A stretch of DNA of 64,000 nt from Isoetes taiwanensis (taxonomy: Eukaryota > Streptophyta > Lycopodiopsida > Isoetales > Isoetaceae), in the NCBI GenBank assembly GCA_021234155.1, contig JAJEKV010000006.1, positions 12,377,751 through 12,441,750 of the forward strand, in the 5' to 3' direction. Of the stretch, positions 12,301 to 25,010 are shown piece by piece. A program made the translations under genes and the position numbers. The notes beneath the pieces were generated by a model that saw only the letters and a list, made by a program, of their open reading frames with translations, ran no database searches and was not told the DNA's origin. Numbering within the stretch: the first letter of the stretch is position 1; the number at the start of each line of letters is the position of its first letter.

Positions 12301-13600
12301 AAAAATTTTGAATAGGACTTTTGGGTCAAAATCGATTCGAAAGTAACTCCAGAGCATTCAATTTGATCGGTGTTGGGGTGTGTGAAAAAGTTTTCAACAA
12401 ATACTCTAGAGCAGTGATATAAGAGCGTTGATATAAGAAGCTTATACCGCCTAGATCTTCATGCAACATTGTGAAACTAAAACATTAGTGGTCGCCTCAA
12501 GTGGTCGTTCTGCCAATAATTCCCTAGTCAAGATAGCTCTAAAATACTAAATGGAGGTCCGCATTGTGGAATGATTGGGTCGCTTCAAGGCCTTGAGAAA
12601 GTTAGTCGATTGAATGGCAAAGATCTCGAGGTCATGGAAGTTTTGAGGCGCCATGGCGTAGCAAACCAAAGTCCACACTCGCATAATTCAAGAGGGTCCC
12701 TAAGCTTGCTAGGCAACGCTAAGAACATCGTGCCACTTTGCAAATTGTAGATGCAAGGCGATGCAGGTTCACAACATGTATTAATACTGTAAATCTTCAC
12801 GCTTGGGTTTATTAAAGGGGAACTTGCTAGATTTTGTGGTGCACTTTGAAAGCGTTTTGTGTAATCTTTTTTCTTAGAGAAATAAAGTGGACTGTGTTTG
12901 AGGTTTGGGAATGGTTGTATGAATCGAGTAGCATGGCTCACCGCGAAATTTTGCAAGCAGAGGATGTATTTCGTCCTATGATAAGTTTTTTAGGAAGAAT
13001 CAATTGTCTGCCTGTGATTGATAGATGAAGAGTTAAGTAAACATTGTCGTTGGATTAAATTTCAGTGTGAGTAAGGCAAACAGTTAGAAATTTAACTGAA
13101 TCACATTTGCACCCAAAGATAAATTGGTGCGACGTCCTTGTGGAGGCTGTGATCTTGGAATGAGGAAGCATCTAGCACCTTTTCTTCTGCCATCCCATCC
13201 TGTGATATATTGTTTCATAAGCAACAGAGCATTGTTCTCTGTTTCTCTGTTCACATTTGGGAACTTGATGTCAGAATCATTACCATGTTCTTATGCGCAC
13301 TTGAAAGGTACATGCATTCACATAGTTTGGCATTGATCTGAGGATTCAAGGTTAGTTTATGATTTACAGATGCATTCTTAGCACCTATCGACAAAAGGGC
13401 ATTTACATTAGTTGTTTACAGACAATGGCGGGTATTGCAGCTGGAGGCAAAACTACATGTTTTGGCATGTTCGAGTGTATTTCGCCATATAATAATTATC
13501 CCTATGTGCATCCGCTTCTATGATGATACTTTCTTTCATTTTAAGCGCTTTTGTGGTGCCATGCCTATAAGAAGAGATGTATGCGTGAGATAGCAAATGA
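9342..13600. other. long stretch without a recognised gene
   Basis: AT-rich, with T tracts (10,908-10,920) and only short frames. A minus frame of 165 codons (11,769-12,266) shows no motif. TGGTATTAGGGTTTG near 12,273 resembles a plus-strand tRNA-iMet primer site (TGGTATCAGAGC), and TGATATAAGAGC recurs near 12,417. These could mark the leader of a dead LTR element, but no LTR was found beside them. Confidence 0.35.
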
Positions 13601-13862
13601 CATTGTAAACCGTGGACTTTAATGTTTTGAAGCCGAAGTCACTATCGAGAGCGATGGTTCAACATGTTCAACAGAGATGAGTTTTATCAATTTTAAGATC
13701 CATAGTGGCATTCAATTGGCTATCAAGAATGACAAATTGATCGCTGGCCCAATAGTGAATGCTTTTTAGCTTAGCGGAGGAAAGGTCGATCAACCAAAGA
13801 TTTTATAATCACCGTGATCTTCTAGTTTTCTAAAAACACCAAATTCCAACGGAATTTAAGAA

Positions 13863-15900
13863 TCACCAATGCTGATTTGAAGAATAGGAGTGATGCCTTG
13901 AGGGCATGTGATGCAACCATTGGCTAACTTGATTCATAAGGAGCATGATATAATTGAGTGATGCCAAGTTGTTTCCTCGAGTTTGTCCGTAACAGGTTAA
14001 TGCATAGGTCCCATCAATTAGGACATGATTAATATGTCCCTTGTATGAAATTTGGGCATGGAAGTAGCTATCAGCGACAACACGGTAACAATTGGGTAGA
14101 GGAAATTGTTCTCGAGGGTAGGACATAACTTCAAAATGGTAGGAAGACAAAGAGGAATTTTGATCTTAGTGAGCTCTTCTTGGAGCTCCCTAAATGGGCT
14201 AAAGGATCTGCAGGATCCAATGGGGGCCGGTTCTTTGGACATGGAGGCTGAAACTTCCTTTGAGGAACTCTACTTTAGCAAAGAATGTTGGGATCTGGCT
14301 AAGGCGTGAAGTAGGCATAGACGCCGAGGGTGTCTTCGTGATGTTGTTGAACGCGAGTGGTAGCGCCAACATTTGCTAGCTGTAAGGCCCTTCAACAAAT
14401 TTTGCATGAGCTTGAAAATACTTTGATGGACCTTGGGAATAACATAAGTCATGAGTTTTCAAGGTCGGAGCAAAATGCACCGCCTTGGGTTGCTCAAAGC
14501 TGAACAAAGGTCCGCCGCAAAAAAGGTGCTACGCGGTCTTGTGGCATGAGCGTCAAAGTGCGAGTGCCGAGGTGCTGGCGGGAGACTAGACCAACCCACT
14601 TGGATTGTTGCACATGAAGGTTCAAAGCTTGATAGATTTCTTCTTGGGTTTGTTGGTCCAACACAGCGGGCCGAGGAGCTTGTTGATTTGTCGTTGTTGA
14701 GATGCCCGAGGTGGTTTCTTTTAAGGTGGGGGCGTGGGCCTTGTTTTCCATTAGCTACCCAGAGTTGATAGGCTATGAGGTGCACCGAGGCAGTTTGGTT
14801 ATTGCCTGAAAGTTGTACTTGAACTTGGGGGAGTTGTGGGCACGCCGTGGTGGTGTGGCCCCACTCCTGCAGTGATAACATTGAGCATTCGCTGGATCAA
14901 AAGGAGTGTGTGAGTTTTGTCCTTGTGATTGCTGAGGTTGCTGAGTTTGTGGATATTACTGCGGTAGTGGATATTGCTGAGGTTGTTGATATTGCTGAGG
15001 CATCGTTTGGACTTGAAAGACCATTTTTTGTCGAAAAGGCGTGGGATGTGAGCGCGTGCATTCTTCAGTAGCGTGGTTGCACATGTTGCAACGCTTGCAG
15101 TGAGGAGGACCATTCGTGGAATTGCATTCATGCCCTTGATACTTACAAATGTGGCACCAGATTTGACTTCGCTGTTGGGGAGCAGATGGATGAGGTTGGA
15201 CTATGTTTTGTGGAATCATGACAAGAGGAATGAAAGGAACATCATGGAAGAATCAATTGACTAATGATTGACCAGTTCGATAGCATGGTCCCCGGCTTTG
15301 GTCGCAAGTATTTAGACATAAGACTAATAGAAGAAGGTAGTTCTTGTAGAAACCGCACCAAGATCCGACTGCGTGGGATACTCTTTGAGCTTGCTAACCA
15401 AGATATGCAAACGATCAACAAAATCACGCAGGCAGATTCTCCGTGGGTTGTTGTTGAAGATCATTGAGTTGCTTGAGGAGTTGTCGATCATCATTTGTGG
15501 TACCATAATGTGACAGTAAAGGCCGCTCTTCATTTCTAGCTAGTTTCTTTCCAATGATTTTATTGGCCATGAGCCATCGATGGAGTTCTCAGAGCGCTAA
15601 AGAGAGAAAATGTGAAACTTGATCTAGGCCCCGAGAGTGTCCATTTAAAATAGCAAGGGCTTCAAATTCTTCCATTGCACCCGGAGCACTTTGATCAAGG
15701 ATAGGTTTCCCTTTGCATTCCCAAAAAACCGGATGTGTCAAGGGGGTTCACTTTTTGCCATACAATGTCGAAAGTGACTAGTAGGGGGTTTTGGACCTAT
15801 TTCCACCGATACGGCGGAGTTAGGGGGTTTTGACCACTACTTGGTAAGTTTTGTATGGAAGGGGTCAACTTTGGTTTTCAAAACCGATATCTGGGTGTTT
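13863..15900 (-). pseudogene. decayed gag polyprotein with two zinc knuckles
   Basis: Gag packages the element RNA in virus-like particles. On the minus strand a core fragment reads RILVRFLQELPSSI (about 15,360). Then comes a pair of Cys/His knuckles at about 15,160-15,055: CHICKYQGHEC (second His-Cys spacing shortened by deletion) and CKRCNMCNHATEEC, a correct C-x2-C-x4-H-x4-C. A downstream Gln/Pro-rich stretch (QYQQPQQYPLPQ) is encoded near 14,960-15,000. Frames change several times and stops occur, so no intact protein is possible. The counterpart in the 46 kb element keeps the longer spacing in knuckle one but has lost its first Cys pair. Confidence 0.7.
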
Positions 15901-16658
15901 TGGTCACCCCGCATGCACATGGCATATCCCCTTTTGTATAAGTGCATCCCCGGGGATGTGTAAGTTCGAGATCGTGAGCTTGATCGAGACGAGAAGACCA
16001 TGAAAACCTTGGTAGAAAGCTGGGGTACATAAGAATAAGCGTGTCCATGAGGCACAAATCAAGGCTATGAGCAAGGCATTCATGAGGAACGTGATCCAAG
16101 TGGTCCGTAAATTGATGGGTCATTAGGCATTATCCCTTATGTGCCATCTCCGCTCAATTTGAGATTACCAATATTGTAGATATTGACATGAGGTTGAAAA
16201 GATAGTGAAGACTGAAATTTTGGACATGGTTGGGACCAAAAGAAACATGAGTGTAGCCTATACCATGTTTGTGGTGAAGACGATTATAAGGCAATGGCGC
16301 TTTGCCAGAGGGAATATGAATATAAGTACTCTCTAGCATTTGGAAGTAATGAGAAGTGTGATGCCGTGGAGTGTGATGGGTGGATGGGGTTGAGAACAAT
16401 ATTTGCAATTGAGAGGGACCCCCGCCTCGAAAAAAGACGCGAGGAGTGGGAGGGCTTGAATGAGCATGCCGAATATAAACGGCCTCCTTTAATGTCATAC
16501 ATACGGCATCATACATATTGGCGAAGCAGCCTTCTAATGCTGATCTGCGGATCAAATCTAGCCGCTATAATTTGGCTTAGAAGCTCGCCTTGAGTGAAAG
16601 CACTAACATACATCTTGAGGTCTGAAAAAAACTAAGACCCAAAAGGGCGGCATAAAGA

Positions 16659-17267
16659 TGTTTAGGATTTGTTCTCGATTGTCCGCAAGACAACCCTCCG
16701 TGGAGGACCCTTAGATCAAACAGCATAAAGTCCTTTATATAGAGTGTCATGCGAGATTTTGCAAAGAGATGAGAACAGAAATAACAAAATGCAAAAGCAA
16801 AAGAAGCTTTATACCAAGATAAGAATCCTTTGAATATCAGAAAAAGTACAGAGGTCTTGTAAGAAGTCGACACACAAAACCAAAACAAGACGACTAAGTA
16901 TCATCTAAAAACTTGAGATCTAACTCCACTGATATATATAGTACAACGGCCTTTGGCCCAAAATAGATATATGGCAGGGCCTTTGTGATCTCGGTTACCA
17001 ACTCCCGGATCATATGCTTGATTTGTGGGAATCTTTGCAAGGTTTGCCATTAGTGCCCAAATCCCGCCAAGTTAAGGCCCGACTCCCAAGTGGTGGTCAC
17101 TTGTCTTATCCGGGTCCCCTTCTTTGACTTCGGAGACGGGTTTCTACGTTTTTTTTTTTTTGGGAGGGGGGGCATGGGCCTGCTACCCCGATGCTTGACC
17201 TTGACCCTTGCCCTTGGCCTATGTTGTGCTTCAGAATAGTCCAGTGCCTGGTGGCACATGACTAACA
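16659..17267 (-). repeat. 5' LTR of the truncated Gypsy element
   Basis: 609 bp. On the minus strand it starts TGTTAGTCATGTGCC and ends TCCTAAACA, so it has TG...CA ends with TGTT/AACA inverted bases. It shares TATATATAGTACAA, the near-palindrome GGCCTTTGGCC and the GCAAGACA...CCTC end with the LTRs at 35.1 and 46.2 kb. Unlike them it carries a run of 14 T and a G8 run near 17,149-17,173. The TATA-like box is near 16,932-16,940. Confidence 0.8.
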
Positions 17268-18909
17268 ATTATGAATAAATGAACGTAGCATATATATAAA
17301 AGAGGAAGATATAGAAAGATGAAAATCAAGGAAGGGGGAATCACGAGAAATATAGAGCAAAAGGTACCAATAGGGAAACTGGGACAACTAATGCAAAAAA
17401 AGTTGAGTGCGACGAGATACTTAAGATAGAGATAAACTAAAAAGGAAGAGAAAAAAGGAGGCAATAGACATTAAGAAAGGCAAAAACAGAACAAAAGAAA
17501 TGGTCACTAAGGTAACAAAGGAGGAAACAAAACAAAAGCATAGAGTTAGCAAAGACAAATCAAGAATACGTCAAGAAAGACCCATAGGATCAAACTTCCA
17601 AACAATGATAAAGATATAATGTAAAGGATCAACCAAAGAAATAAGGGCACATGATAGAAATTTCAATGATGTGACCTATGGAACCAGATAGGGTAACAGC
17701 GCAAAGGGACAAAGATGAGCTAGAAGGAAAGCAGGACTATAGACCAACTGGAACAAAGAAACTCCCATCAATGTTTCAAAACATGGGGCAACATGGGATT
17801 GATGAAAACTTAGTGAGGATATACAAGACAAAAAATAATGCAAGTTGTCGAGAATGAAACAAATAACAAAGGATTATTGTAACTCTAAATACACCATATA
17901 GATTCGCTTGAAATCTTATATTATTTTCATGACCTTTGTTATACAAGATAAGAAATTTTGTACTTTGCATACCCCACAAATGAGAAAAATTTATGTGACG
18001 GTAGATTAAGGAATAAAGGGGTGAATATGCCTATCCAATGCCTCGTTGTTCGGAGTCACCCCCCGTGTGAATATGCACCCAAAACCAAAGGGGGTTTAAG
18101 GGGGATTTTAATTTAAATGTGTTGGACCTAATGGTTGTGTTAATTAATGTCAATGGTAGTTATGTGTTGGTTGTTAATGTCAATAGTTGTTATGTGTTGG
18201 GGATTTAATTTTTATATGTTGGATGTTAATGGTTTGTGTTGCAAATTTTTTTTTTTTTGTTCCTTCTGGGCCTTGGGGACACCCCCCTAGGTGTGACAAG
18301 AATTCTAGAATTCAAACCAGAAAAAAACTAGAATTCATTTGAGGCTTTCATCACCGTAGCTTTTGAATTTGATCACAATAAAACAAATAGAACATAAGTA
18401 AAAGTTACCATAAAGATAGAATGTGATTGATCCCATTATTCTAAAAAGTCATAAAGTTTGGCAACACCCATACACAAACATTTTTCAACTGAATTTAACA
18501 AAGACCTTTGGCCTCTATGGATTCTTGTGGTGAGAAACCAAAGTGGGAAACTTTTTCTCGCTTTTGTTAAGGATCTAGAAGCCTTGAATTTGCTTAATAA
18601 TAACCTCAAAATCTAAAATGCATGGTAATTTTTGCAAGCTTCATTCGGAATGAGCCATAAAACAATATCCAAGAGCGCTAACTCGTATTAATCAACTGGT
18701 AGGATGTGAAAGCCTATCAAACCCGGCCGAAAAATTGCTGTTTTAGCATAGATAACTTAACCAAACATATCCATATCATACACTATCAAAAAGATCTCGG
18801 AGAGAGCTTTCCAACGCAATAAAAATCATCTCAAACAGAGCTCTGGATCAAAAGTTATAATAAGAAACGTGTTGCCGGCGGGGAAACTGCACTACATGCG
18901 CCCTTCAAG
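17268..18909. other. no gene recognised; purine-rich then AT-rich
   Basis: 17,270-17,780 is strikingly A/G-rich on the plus strand (AAGAGGAAGATATAGAAAGATG and similar) with few coding signals. 18,110-18,250 repeats TGTTGG and TTAATGTCAATGG phrases several times. 18,050-18,300 is bracketed by CACCCCCCGTGTG and GACACCCCCCTAGGTGTG, possibly an old insertion border. Confidence 0.35.
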
Positions 18910-19106
18910 CCCTTCATGTGCCCATTATGCACCACACACACAAAAAGAGGGCTTTTGTTGTGAGCCATTGGTTGTTGACCATGGAAAAAAGGCTAAAATC
19001 AATGGCCCTTCATGTGCCCATTATGCACCACACGCACAAAAAAAGGGCTTTTGTTGTGAGCCATTGGTTGTTGACCATTGAAAAAAAAAAAGGCTAAAAT
19101 CAATGG
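18910..19106. repeat. two-copy tandem repeat, unit about 96-101 bp
   Basis: Copy 1 is 18,910-19,005 and copy 2 is 19,006-19,106. Both read CCCTTCATGTGCCCATTATG, then GGGCTTTTGTTGTGAGCC, then GGCTAAAATCAATGG. They differ in A-run lengths and very few substitutions, so the duplication is recent. Confidence 0.85.
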
Positions 19107-19784
19107 CTCAGAAATGGTGCACTCTAGATGTACGCATTAGTACATCCATTTGAATACATCACGAAATCATAGGAAAACCTTAGTGAAAAGCGTACAAAAA
19201 CACAAAGAAAGCTGGTGATGGCATAGAGCATGCATCTACGAAATATGGAATATGAGTAAAAAACAATATCAAAGGGATAACAAACATACCAATAAATATG
19301 AACTCCAAGAAAGCATCTCGACAATAAGAAGACTCGAACTTGTACAAATAGACGAGCACCACAAGCACCCTATATGCTAGCCGCTAGACCAAAGGTTCCC
19401 AAACGCAGGAGGTAAAATATGAACAATTATTTAACTTATCTTAAAAGAAAACTCTAATAACCATGACATTGCGATCATTTCCTTCTAATTGGATGTGAAA
19501 ATGCAGGCAAAACTCTTTATACCGAACCAAACAATACCCTACAAGAATTAGAAAAAAGCCACATCGCAAAAGAAAGAAGCATATAAATGGTGCTACAGAT
19601 AATGATAGATGAAAGGAAATCATATAAACAAAACCCAATAACATGAACTTGCATGAACTGTCAAACGAGAATGTCCAGACGAATTGAATAATTAAAACTT
19701 GTATACAAGAAATTGAAGAATTGCCCATTAAATCGACAACTAACCATATAAAATGAAATAAGGCTAGAGAAACGCTAACATCCA

Positions 19785-20085
19785 AAAAGATGAAGATGCA
19801 TGAATAATAATCTAAAATGTCTTGATGCAAAGAACAATATCCAGATGCCTATTGGAAAAGCTACAACCCAACCAGATGAAGATGCATGAATTAATGCAAA
19901 ATTTCGCAAAAAAGCAAACACATACCTTGGCCCTTGGTCAGGTTTGAACATCATGAAGCGACAAATTATAGTCCAAAATGTTGTAAAAAAAGCAACACGT
20001 ACCTCGGTCCTTGAAGCCACAAATTACAATCCAAAATGTCACAAAAAAACAACATATACCCCGGTCCTTGGGCGGGTTTTAACCC
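19785..20085. repeat. cluster of diverged short tandem repeats
   Basis: AGATGAAGATGCATGAAT occurs near 19,788 and 19,876. Then three copies of a 50-75 bp unit built on CAAAATGTCACAAAAAAACA...CCTCGGTCCTTG fill about 19,893-20,080. The copies grade in similarity. Confidence 0.6.
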
Positions 20086-20833
20086 AGGTCTCCAAAGTGA
20101 AAACGAGAGACCTTACCAACAAACCACCACATTAAAAGTAGAAAACTTTTATATCGATGACGGCAGACTCAACGGATGACGGCAGTTTAAATGCCCCAAC
20201 GGATTGCGGCAGACTCTAAAACAAAGGAGAAGCAAACGCCACACAATCGTCCTGACTGGGAACAAACTACAACGAAGTGGGGAAACTTTGCTTCTAATGT
20301 TCCGTGCCGGAATGCCTCCAAGCGACCCAACTAGATGCGTGATGAAAACTCTAACTCTCTGATGAGAGATTGAATCTCCAACTCTGCCAAAGTAAAACAA
20401 CACTTAGGAACAAGCGTCATACCTGGTGGAAAGGACGTGAGAGAGAAACGTGAGGAGCCAAAGACAAACTTGTGGAGCGAAAGAGAACGTTGATGAGACT
20501 AGAAATAAGACAAGAGGTAGAATAAATAGGCAATGTGAAGGACGTTCCCATCCAAGGAATGTCGGTTCTATTGTTGTTGCAATAGAACCGTGCCATGAAC
20601 TATGTTAATTTCCCATTCTATGGAAATAGCCATTCCTTAGCTTATGTATTATTCATATTAGCCCCTTGGGCTTCATGCCGTGATCATTTCCAAAAGCCCC
20701 CATAAGCTTCCTAGACCTTCTTTCTCATTTCCCTTTCTCAAGGAAATGAGGTGTCACACATTATGATTCTTTTCTAAACATATATAAAGATTATAGGTTC
20801 TTCTATTTTTTTTTTTTAAATACAACTTATATA
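20086..20833. other. no gene recognised
   Basis: A phrase GATGACGGCAG...CGGCAGACTC is repeated three times at 20,157-20,220. Otherwise featureless AT-rich sequence with a T run near 20,806. Confidence 0.35.
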
Positions 20834-20990
20834 GGTTGAATTATTATAAGGCTACATTGGTATGTGTTACTTTATTTTTTCGAGTACACTTTTAAATATT
20901 ATAGTTCGTTCGATTGGTTGAATTATTATAGGACTTTCATTACATTGGCACGAGTTACTTTATTTTTTCTGGGTACACTTTTAAATATTA
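20834..20990. repeat. two-copy tandem duplication, offset 82 bp
   Basis: GGTTGAATTATTATA...GTTACTTTATTTTTT...GGGTACACTTTTAAATATTA occurs at 20,834-20,901 and 20,916-20,990. A related phrase, GGTTACCTTATTTTTATGGG, lies at about 27,964, so it belongs to a dispersed family. Confidence 0.7.
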
Positions 20991-21002
20991 CAAGAAATTT
21001 AT

Positions 21003-21024
21003 CGCGGCGGCCAATGCCGCCGCG
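21003..21024. other. perfect GC hairpin, 9-bp stem and 4-nt loop
   Basis: CGCGGCGGC, CAAT, then GCCGCCGCG. All 18 stem bases are G or C in an AT-rich neighbourhood, right after the 20.8 kb tandem duplication. Function unknown. It may be a terminator-like fold in RNA or a leftover of an inserted element. Confidence 0.7.
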
Positions 21025-21532
21025 AACATTTCTCTTTGAAAGAAAAAGAGGAGCAACAATATTATATTGAATGTTTGTTAGATTCCCTTTTAATTTTGTG
21101 AATTTGCTCTAGACTTTACATAAACCCCCTTAATTTTTTTAAGGTGGTTCTAAATTTTCCGCGCTTTTTGGCTAGCTGTAAGAAGTATTTTTCACAGAGA
21201 ATTTGGGAGGAAAAGGAGCTGGCAAGCTTTAAACGAGGGTTTTTAGGAGACAAATTAATGGAGCCATTAGTTGGAGGAATGTAGGGACGGATCGCAATGA
21301 GGTCATATAGGATTGGTGGTTATGTCTGCACATTTACATTGTATTGATGCGTGATTACATGATAGGGAGGGGATAGCTGCTAACGTAATAACATGCTTTT
21401 TAGTGGCCAACTACTCGACCATGAGCTCAAAATTTGCATTTTGGACATATGCTGGTTCAATTTCATTGTATTCCATTTCATGAACATTTATGTTAAAGAT
21501 TATCAAATATATAACAACAATCTACTTCCATA

Positions 21533-21655
21533 GAAGGGTCCTCTTCTCAAGCGGATTAATTCTAAAGCTTATAATACATCTTATGCATTTAAAAATCATG
21601 TTCTCGAAGGGTCCTCTTCTCAAGCGGATTAATTCTTGCTTATAATATATCTTAC
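21533..21655. repeat. two-copy duplication, offset 73 bp
   Basis: GAAGGGTCCTCTTCTCAAGC...GGATTAATTCT...CTTATAATA occurs at 21,533-21,583 and 21,606-21,655. Confidence 0.75.
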
Positions 21656-22003
21656 AACTTATAGTAATGTAGTAAAAGACAACCAAATACTTGAAATGAT
21701 CATGTTTTTGAATGGACTCATTATACACTTAATATATCTAAACAGTGATTTGGAATAATCGTTTTGGAATAATCGTTGGAACATTAGGTCAGATCTTTGA
21801 ATGCTTATAAATTCATTGGACAACATATCGATATGGGTTATATCTAATTTTGAGTGACGCGTCCTCAGAAATATCATGTTAATTGAATAAGTTTTGTGCT
21901 CTTTCTCCAAAATTATTCTCAGACTTCCATGTGAGGCATCCACAATGTTGTTTAGAAACTAGTAAGCATTCATTAGTTACGTCATTGTGGAATGCATTTC
22001 AGA

Positions 22004-24230
22004 TTCTTTTCTTTTCTTTGAAGAAAAGAGACACTTATATTAAAAGAATGGCAATGAGACAAGACGAGTAAAGGAAAAAGAATGCCCCGGTGACAAAGAC
22101 ACCTCAAAGACTCCATACTAAAAAATGAGTGCATAAACTTCCAATCACCTCTAGTAATCACTATACAAACTCCCATTAAGATTTACAATGTGCAAAATAT
22201 CTCGGCCGATGCAAAACTTTGTCTCCCTCTAGGCCAAGTAAACACAAGAAAACTCGAATAGCTTATATCCGAGTCGTGGAACTAGAGAGGTCGCAGGTTG
22301 TCAATCCCTTTGAAAAATCCATAAACGACGCCGTTCCAAATCAACCAAACCAACCATGCCTTACACGGATGGAAGCTCGCTTCTTAGAGAGGACCATGAA
22401 GCTGGAAACACATGAAGAAGTATCTTCGGCTACACATCCCCGATCCGTAAACAACAAATTTTGCAAATGTGGGCACAAGACTAGACACGTTCAATGGACT
22501 CTCGATGAGAGCCACAAAGAAGGGCAAAGAAAACTCACGGCCTAGCTTAAATCTATGCACAAGAACATTTACCCTAATGCAGCGGTGCACCACTTGCCAC
22601 AAGAGAACCCTAACCTTTGGTGGGGGAGAGTTCCAAGTCCATGTCCGCACGGAGTGCCAACAGAACCCCGGTTTCCGGCGCCCACTTGTCGGTAAAAAAG
22701 AGGTAAAAGTATCATGAATAATCAACGCTCGCAACAAGAATCCAACAAAATATGACTCATCGACCCTCGAGTGAATCTTCCAAATCTGAAAGACCACCCT
22801 TCCCCCAAGGAGAACAGATATATGGAATCACGAGGAGGCCACTGCCGAGATAGCCCGACACGCTCTTAAGCCAAAGCTGGCCCCAAAAAACTCCCTAAGG
22901 AGCGGTTGGCCATGCCAATACCAATCCTCTAAGGTGGGGACCGCAGGCCCGAAGTCCAACGGGCCCTGCATCCCCATGCAAAGTCGGGTACCAAAGGCAA
23001 GTATGTCGGAGGCAGAGGGAACCCACTTAAAAGGAAAAGTGTGATGAAATATTGATGCATAGTCTATCCGAAAAGCACTCGCGACATGCTCCCTGTGCCC
23101 GCAGACATCCTTGAGAAAAGGTGACGTGTGGGAACGACCTCAAACCATAAAACAAGACCCAAGGCAACTTCACAGGACAGATGGTTTTGTGAAAAGCCAC
23201 ATAATTTCGAGGGATCAGAAAAGCAATGTCGCACCGGAGAGAACACCTCTTCATGGAGAATACTCCAAACAAACTTGGAGACTAACACCTTAGAATGCAA
23301 AGCCAAATCTAGGATTGCCAAACCCCATCCCTCTCGAGGGCTGAGGCACTTCCACCAAAGTTACTTTAACCATCGCTCCTTCGGAGGCCTCCCCAAACAA
23401 AGTTTTGGACAATTCTATCCAATTCCCTCGAACCTTTGTATTCGAGCTAACATAACGTGACGCCGGTAATGCGTGGATGCTACAAAGCACTAACTTAGCT
23501 ATGAATCCCGTCGCCATCGACAACTTGCTACTCTTCCACCAATTCAGGTGCTTCTGTAGTCCCTGCAAAATCTCATCCCAGACACCGCCCATAGAGATAT
23601 CACCCCCAAAAGGAATGTCCAGAAGTCTGGTACATGCATTCACTGGGAGTACTTTCCAAGGGAAGAGAAACAAACAAGGTGGAGGAGGCGTCTTCAAAGC
23701 CCATAGAGCCGAACACTTTCCCCAATTAAGAAGACAACCAGAAGCCAAGGAAAATGGATTCATCAAACCCTTAACATTATGCAAATTGTTTCTTCTGTTG
23801 CCACAAAGAGGAAAGTGTCATATGCAACCGACATAAATTTGTTGACCGGGTCGTTTCAAGATCCAAGACCATCTACCACTCCCTCATCTACTGCAGTCAA
23901 GAGCAATTGTGATAATGCCTCCGCCACCATGGTAAACAAAAATGGGGCCAGAGGGCAGCCCTGACGAACTCCTCTTCCCATCGAAAAGAACGGGGAGGGC
24001 TCCCCCTGGCACACAACTGTAGCTCGTGCTGACGTGTGAAGCTTCATAACTGTTTCAGTAAAATGTGGACCACAGCCCAAAGCCGAAAGCACACTAGACA
24101 AAAACTCCTCCCAAGACACCGGCCATATGCCTTCGCAAAAATCGGGACCTTTTAAGATAAACAACTCCCTGACCTGTTTTCCTAGCCCAATACAAGCCCT
24201 CATAAGCTGCAGCAACGTTAGTTAAGATGT
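22004..24230 (-). mobile_element. 5'-truncated LINE retrotransposon with RT and zf-RVT remnants
   Basis: On the minus strand, high to low coordinates: RT finger and palm (about 24,215-23,860) with GVRQGCPLAPFLFTMVAEAL, the LINE RT signature. Then a YADD region reduced to SVAYDTF near 23,825, then LLNWGKCSALW and DEILQGLQKHLNWWKSSKLS (RT thumb). The zinc-binding RVT region near 22,620 reads PPKVRVLLWQVVHRCIRVN. The 3' end near 22,004-22,045 reads, on the minus strand, TTTTAATATAAGTG...TTCTTCAAAG plus an A-rich tail. The endonuclease is absent because the copy is truncated at about 24,220. The catalytic box has lost residues and frames are broken, so it is inactive. Confidence 0.82.
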
Positions 24231-24969
24231 TTCAATGAAGTATATTAATTTTCTTGCAAAAATTATTTGTGATAGCATTGCAATGCCCTAATGAACCCCT
24301 CACATAAAAACAAATGTTATTACTGAGCATTCATGTTTATATTCTAATAAATTGTTCAAATCATTCATAGAGATGGGTCTTGTTGCCTCTGACTCAGAGG
24401 CGTTGGGATTTACTGAATGTCAGGCACTTTCGCACTATGCTTGAAATAAGACAGACTATGCTCAAACTATGAAAGATAAAACCATCAATTACCATCTTGA
24501 AGACATATCTCACTCGCACGGTGAGGCCACATTCGCGTTCAAATAACATATCCTCCTAGTAGCTTCATATCTATTTATTTGTCGCATGTGACAGTCCTAA
24601 TCAAGCCGAATGAAAATTTAGCGCTGGTAAAACGCACCTAATATTCAAATCACAAGAATAGAAGAAAAACAATCTCAGAAGGTCTCGTTTGAACTATATC
24701 ATATAACGTGATTTTAAGAAAATTGCCTACAAAGGTCTACATTCGATGCCAATATGTATGGCCTCAAAAAATGGCATAAATCTAGAACAGAATAAAGAGT
24801 AAATTTGAAGCACATTCTCATGGCTTCAGATGAACTGCTAAATAAGAAGCCATCATACAAACATGAAGTGCTAAATAGAAAACCACAAAACACAGAGATA
24901 AGGATCCAACAAATCACCTAGAAATTGAATCTCTTCTGTTCATACATTCAAAAGCGTCAACATATAAAT
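24231..24969. other. no gene recognised
   Basis: AT-rich sequence between two LINE copies with no supported frame. Confidence 0.35.
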
Positions 24970-24979
24970 AAAGCTAAAC

Positions 24980-25010
<31 letters not shown>

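Larger units (their letters stand above)
13620..17267 (-). mobile_element. 3'-truncated Ty3/Gypsy LTR retrotransposon
   Basis: Relative of the 35-46 kb element in the same orientation. In minus-strand order it holds a 5' LTR (17,267-16,659), a leader and Pro/His/Ser-rich gag start (about 16,555-16,150), the gag core, a double zinc knuckle and the beginning of the protease region (about 13,860-13,620). Phrases shared with the other copy include CATAGTGGCATT and ATCACCAATG(T/C)TGAT in the protease part. RT, RNase H, integrase and the 3' LTR are missing, and left of about 13,620 the match stops. All frames are broken, so it is inert. Confidence 0.78.

Noticed and set aside
12260-12430. Plus-strand primer-site-like TGGTATTAGGG
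   Set aside because: Two mismatches and no LTR end before it, so not annotated as an element.
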